From Acidobacteriota bacterium (GTDB lineage Bacteria; Acidobacteriota; Blastocatellia; Pyrinomonadales; Pyrinomonadaceae), in the NCBI GenBank assembly GCA_020199775.1, contig JAIVJZ010000041.1, positions 124,001 to 188,000 of the forward strand: DNA of 64,000 bases, in the 5' to 3' direction. The notes under the pieces were generated by a model that saw nothing but the letters and a program-made list of their open reading frames with translations, made no database searches and had not been told where the DNA came from. The position numbers and the translations under genes are program-made. Positions 62,103 through 64,000 of the stretch are shown in pieces. Numbering within the stretch: position 1 is the stretch's first letter; every line of letters starts with the position of its first letter.

Positions 62103-64000
62103 TCAGGTCGCGGGCGTGGCCGCGTTCGGCTGACTGCTGATCTGGTAGATGGCCTCCATCACGGCGGAACGCACTTCGGCCGGGAGCGAGCCGCGCACGG
62201 CGAGACGGCGGAACGAGGGGAGGATTTCGTGCTGGCCGGAGAGCGCGAGCAGTTTGACGACGGCGAGGCGCACTTCGTTGTCGTGATGGCTCTCGATGGC
62301 GCGAATCAGCGGCGCGACCTCGCCCGCCTTCGCCATCAGGAAGAGCAGCGAGAAGGCGTCGTAGGTCTTGTCGCGGCTCTCGCCCGTGAGGTTGCCGATG
62401 GCTTCCTCGGCGAGACCCGACCCGGCGAGCGCGGCCCCGATGTGGCGGCGACGCTCGACGGGCGACTCGCGCAAGACGCGCGTGAATGAGTCGGCGCGGT
62501 CTTCGTTCAAGTTGTAGATGGCGCGTGCGGCGGCGTTGCGCACCTCTTCGGCGGGGTCGTCGAAGGCTTCGCAGATTTGGCCGAAGGCTTCGTCCGTGTT
62601 CAGGCGCGAGAGCGCGAGGACGCTCTGCGCGCGTTCGCTCGCGTCGTCGCTCGTGAGGCGCAGTTGGATGCCCTTCGGGATGATCGAATAAGTGTGTTCG
62701 TCCGAGCCGTCGGCGACGCTCAACCCCTTGTCCGCGACCGTCAACCCCGTGCTGCGCGGCAGTTCGTCGTCGTCCTCGGACGCCGAAGTTGCTCGGTGAC
62801 TCTCGAAGGCGAGCGGCTGCGTGTCCGCTTCTTCGATGTGGGCGAACTCGACTGGCGGCGGCGGCGCGGCGACGGGCGCGGGTTCGGCGGCCTTCGTTTC
62901 GAATGCTTCGATCTCCAGCGTGTCGAACAGCGAATCCGTCTCGTCGCGGCGCGCTTCGGGAGCGCCCGTCGTGTGCGCCGCCGTCTGCTCGCCCGCGCCC
63001 TCCGCGTAGAAGGGGCCGAGCGGCGCGGCGGGCGGCGCGGCATAGGGTTCGATGGCTTGAACCGTCACGGCTTGCTCGTCGGCGTCGAGATCGATCCAAT
63101 CATCGTCGCCCACGCCCGGGTGGCCGGAGCCGGAGGCGAAGTCGGAGCGATAGACGGGCTGTGGCTCGGCGTGCGGAGTCGCTGCGAGAGGCTCGACGAT
63201 CTCCGTCGCGCCCGCACTCTCCGCACGTTCGCTCTCGCGCCTGCGCGCTTCGATGATGCTGGCCTCTTTGGCCGCGAGCGCGGCGGCGAGATCGGTTTCG
63301 GCCGGAGGGATAAACGCCTCCGTCGTATCGGTCTCAACCCCGGCCGTCGGCTCGTGCGCTGCGGGTTCGGCGTGCGGGGCCTTAAACGCGAATGCCTCCG
63401 TCTCCCGAACTTCGATGGCCTTGGTTTCTTCCTCGGCCGTCACCAACTCGACCGTCGCCGTGTCCTCGACGGCGAACGGCGCGGCGGGCGCGGCCGTCTC
63501 CGTCGCGTCCAAGGTTGGCGACTCGACCGTCAACTCTTGGTCTGTCGCGTCTGCCTCTTCGGCTGCGGCGACGGGCGACTCCGCGACATCTGAAGTCACT
63601 TCCGCGGCGACCGGAGTCGCGTAGGCAAGTTCGAGCTCTTTCGTCTCGGTTTCTTCCGTCGCTGTTTCTTCCGTTACCGTCGCTTCCGTTACCGTCGCTT
63701 CCGTTACCGTCTCCGGGCTCGCCGTCTCTCTCGCTTCGATCTCCGTCGTCCCGGCTTTTTGAATTTCGGTGGCGGCCAGCGCGGACGCCGCGCCGCTTTC
63801 CGCAATGGGCGTCGGCGTGTTGTCTGCAACTACGGATGGGGCGACTTCTTCCTCCGCAACCTTGCTCGCTTCGATGGCGCGCTGGATGAGCGTGCGCGGC
63901 ACTTGCCGCGACGTTTCGCGCCAGCGCAGGGCTTCGAGCGCGTTGACGGCGGCCGGGTCGCGCAGTTCGGCCAAAGCCTCGACCGTCGTGCGGCGCACGT
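62103..64000 (-). CDS. HEAT-repeat protein with long disordered acidic linker, partial at window edge
   Basis: The frame is open to the window edge, so the N-terminus lies outside. The visible part begins inside a HEAT-like repeat (VEALAELRDPAAVNALEALRW). A stretch of roughly 370 residues follows, rich in Glu, Ala, Thr and Val and probably disordered, with 15-base tandem repeats at 63668-63711 (coding TVTEA units). At about 430-610 several HEAT repeats return, such as LTSDDASERAQSVLALSRLNTDEAFGQICEAFDDP and RDKTYDAFSLLFLMAKAGEVAPLIRAIESHHDN. Such proteins usually act as scaffolds. No catalytic domain is visible. Confidence 0.75.
   Translation of the reverse strand, partial: VRRTTVEALAELRDPAAVNALEALRWRETSRQVPRTLIQRAIEASKVAEEEVAPSVVADNTPTPIAESGAASALAATEIQKAGTTEIEARETASPETVTEATVTEATVTEETATEETETKELELAYATPVAAEVTSDVAESPVAAAEEADATDQELTVESPTLDATETAAPAAPFAVEDTATVELVTAEEETKAIEVRETEAFAFKAPHAEPAAHEPTAGVETDTTEAFIPPAETDLAAALAAKEASIIEARRRESERAESAGATEIVEPLAATPHAEPQPVYRSDFASGSGHPGVGDDDWIDLDADEQAVTVQAIEPYAAPPAAPLGPFYAEGAGEQTAAHTTGAPEARRDETDSLFDTLEIEAFETKAAEPAPVAAPPPPVEFAHIEEADTQPLAFESHRATSASEDDDELPRSTGLTVADKGLSVADGSDEHTYSIIPKGIQLRLTSDDASERAQSVLALSRLNTDEAFGQICEAFDDPAEEVRNAAARAIYNLNEDRADSFTRVLRESPVERRRHIGAALAGSGLAEEAIGNLTGESRDKTYDAFSLLFLMAKAGEVAPLIRAIESHHDNEVRLAVVKLLALSGQHEILPSFRRLAVRGSLPAEVRSAVMEAIYQISSQPNAATPAT

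Overview
This 64 kb window looks like an ordinary chromosomal stretch of a GC-rich, free-living, didermal bacterium. My best guess is Acidobacteriota, perhaps class Blastocatellia. That rests on gene content and style: TonB C-terminal proteins without ExbBD, DUF3108, a BamD/TPR-type lipoprotein region, a DUF1206 protein, the dense GC-rich minus-strand operons and the low-complexity protein tails. It is an inference, since there is no rRNA here. There is one tRNA, no CRISPR array, no transposase and no prophage.

Layout. 1-393 is the edge of a MltR-like gene. 500-7193 is de novo pyrimidine synthesis: pyrC, pyrB and a damaged chimeric pyrR on the minus strand, then pyrD and pyrF on the plus strand, with two orphan genes of unknown function (3784-4816) in between. 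7430-13756 holds a secreted DUF3108 protein, a feoA-feoB-Cys-rich ferrous iron operon behind a promoter that overlaps a Fur-box-like palindrome, and a TonB-domain protein. 13839-24151 is a long minus-strand run for nucleoside uptake and salvage: deoA, a BMP lipoprotein, osmC, the ATPase and two permeases of a nucleoside ABC importer, punA, udk, cdd and an exported amidohydrolase. 24264-26750 is ispF, ispD and a YacL-type PIN protein. 27346-29471 has radA, a probable selenocysteine-containing ArsC/Spx-like protein and an encapsulin-type ferritin. 30624-38725 is the conserved block ispE, tRNA-Gln, prs, rplY, pth, rpsF, rpsR, rplI, dnaB, alr. 38796-51395 mixes envelope TPR/BamD-like proteins with rpe, an Asn-rich PASTA protein, rsmB, fmt and a proline-pathway aldehyde dehydrogenase. 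51668-54032 is def followed by a small, less GC-rich accessory patch (HicBA, a membrane protein, a helix-turn-helix protein). 54052-64000 holds a phosphopantetheinyl transferase, DUF1206, aroC, an FAD oxidase, a zinc-ribbon membrane protein, uvrB, a GH25 lysozyme and the edge of a large HEAT-repeat protein.

Three things stand out. (1) At 28720-29088 an ArsC/Spx-like frame is interrupted by a TGA exactly at the catalytic cysteine position, giving a UxxC motif, and a small G-loop hairpin lies at bacterial SECIS distance. (2) The first 85 codons or so of pyrR are not PyrR: they contain a diverged copy of an internal pyrB segment. (3) About 22 intergenic fold-back elements are spread over the window. 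Their arms are degenerate tandem repeats of 6-10 base words. At least ten unrelated word families share one architecture, and the elements fill the gaps between neighbouring, mostly co-directional genes from stop codon to start codon. Some have been translated into C-terminal protein tails (alr, fmt).
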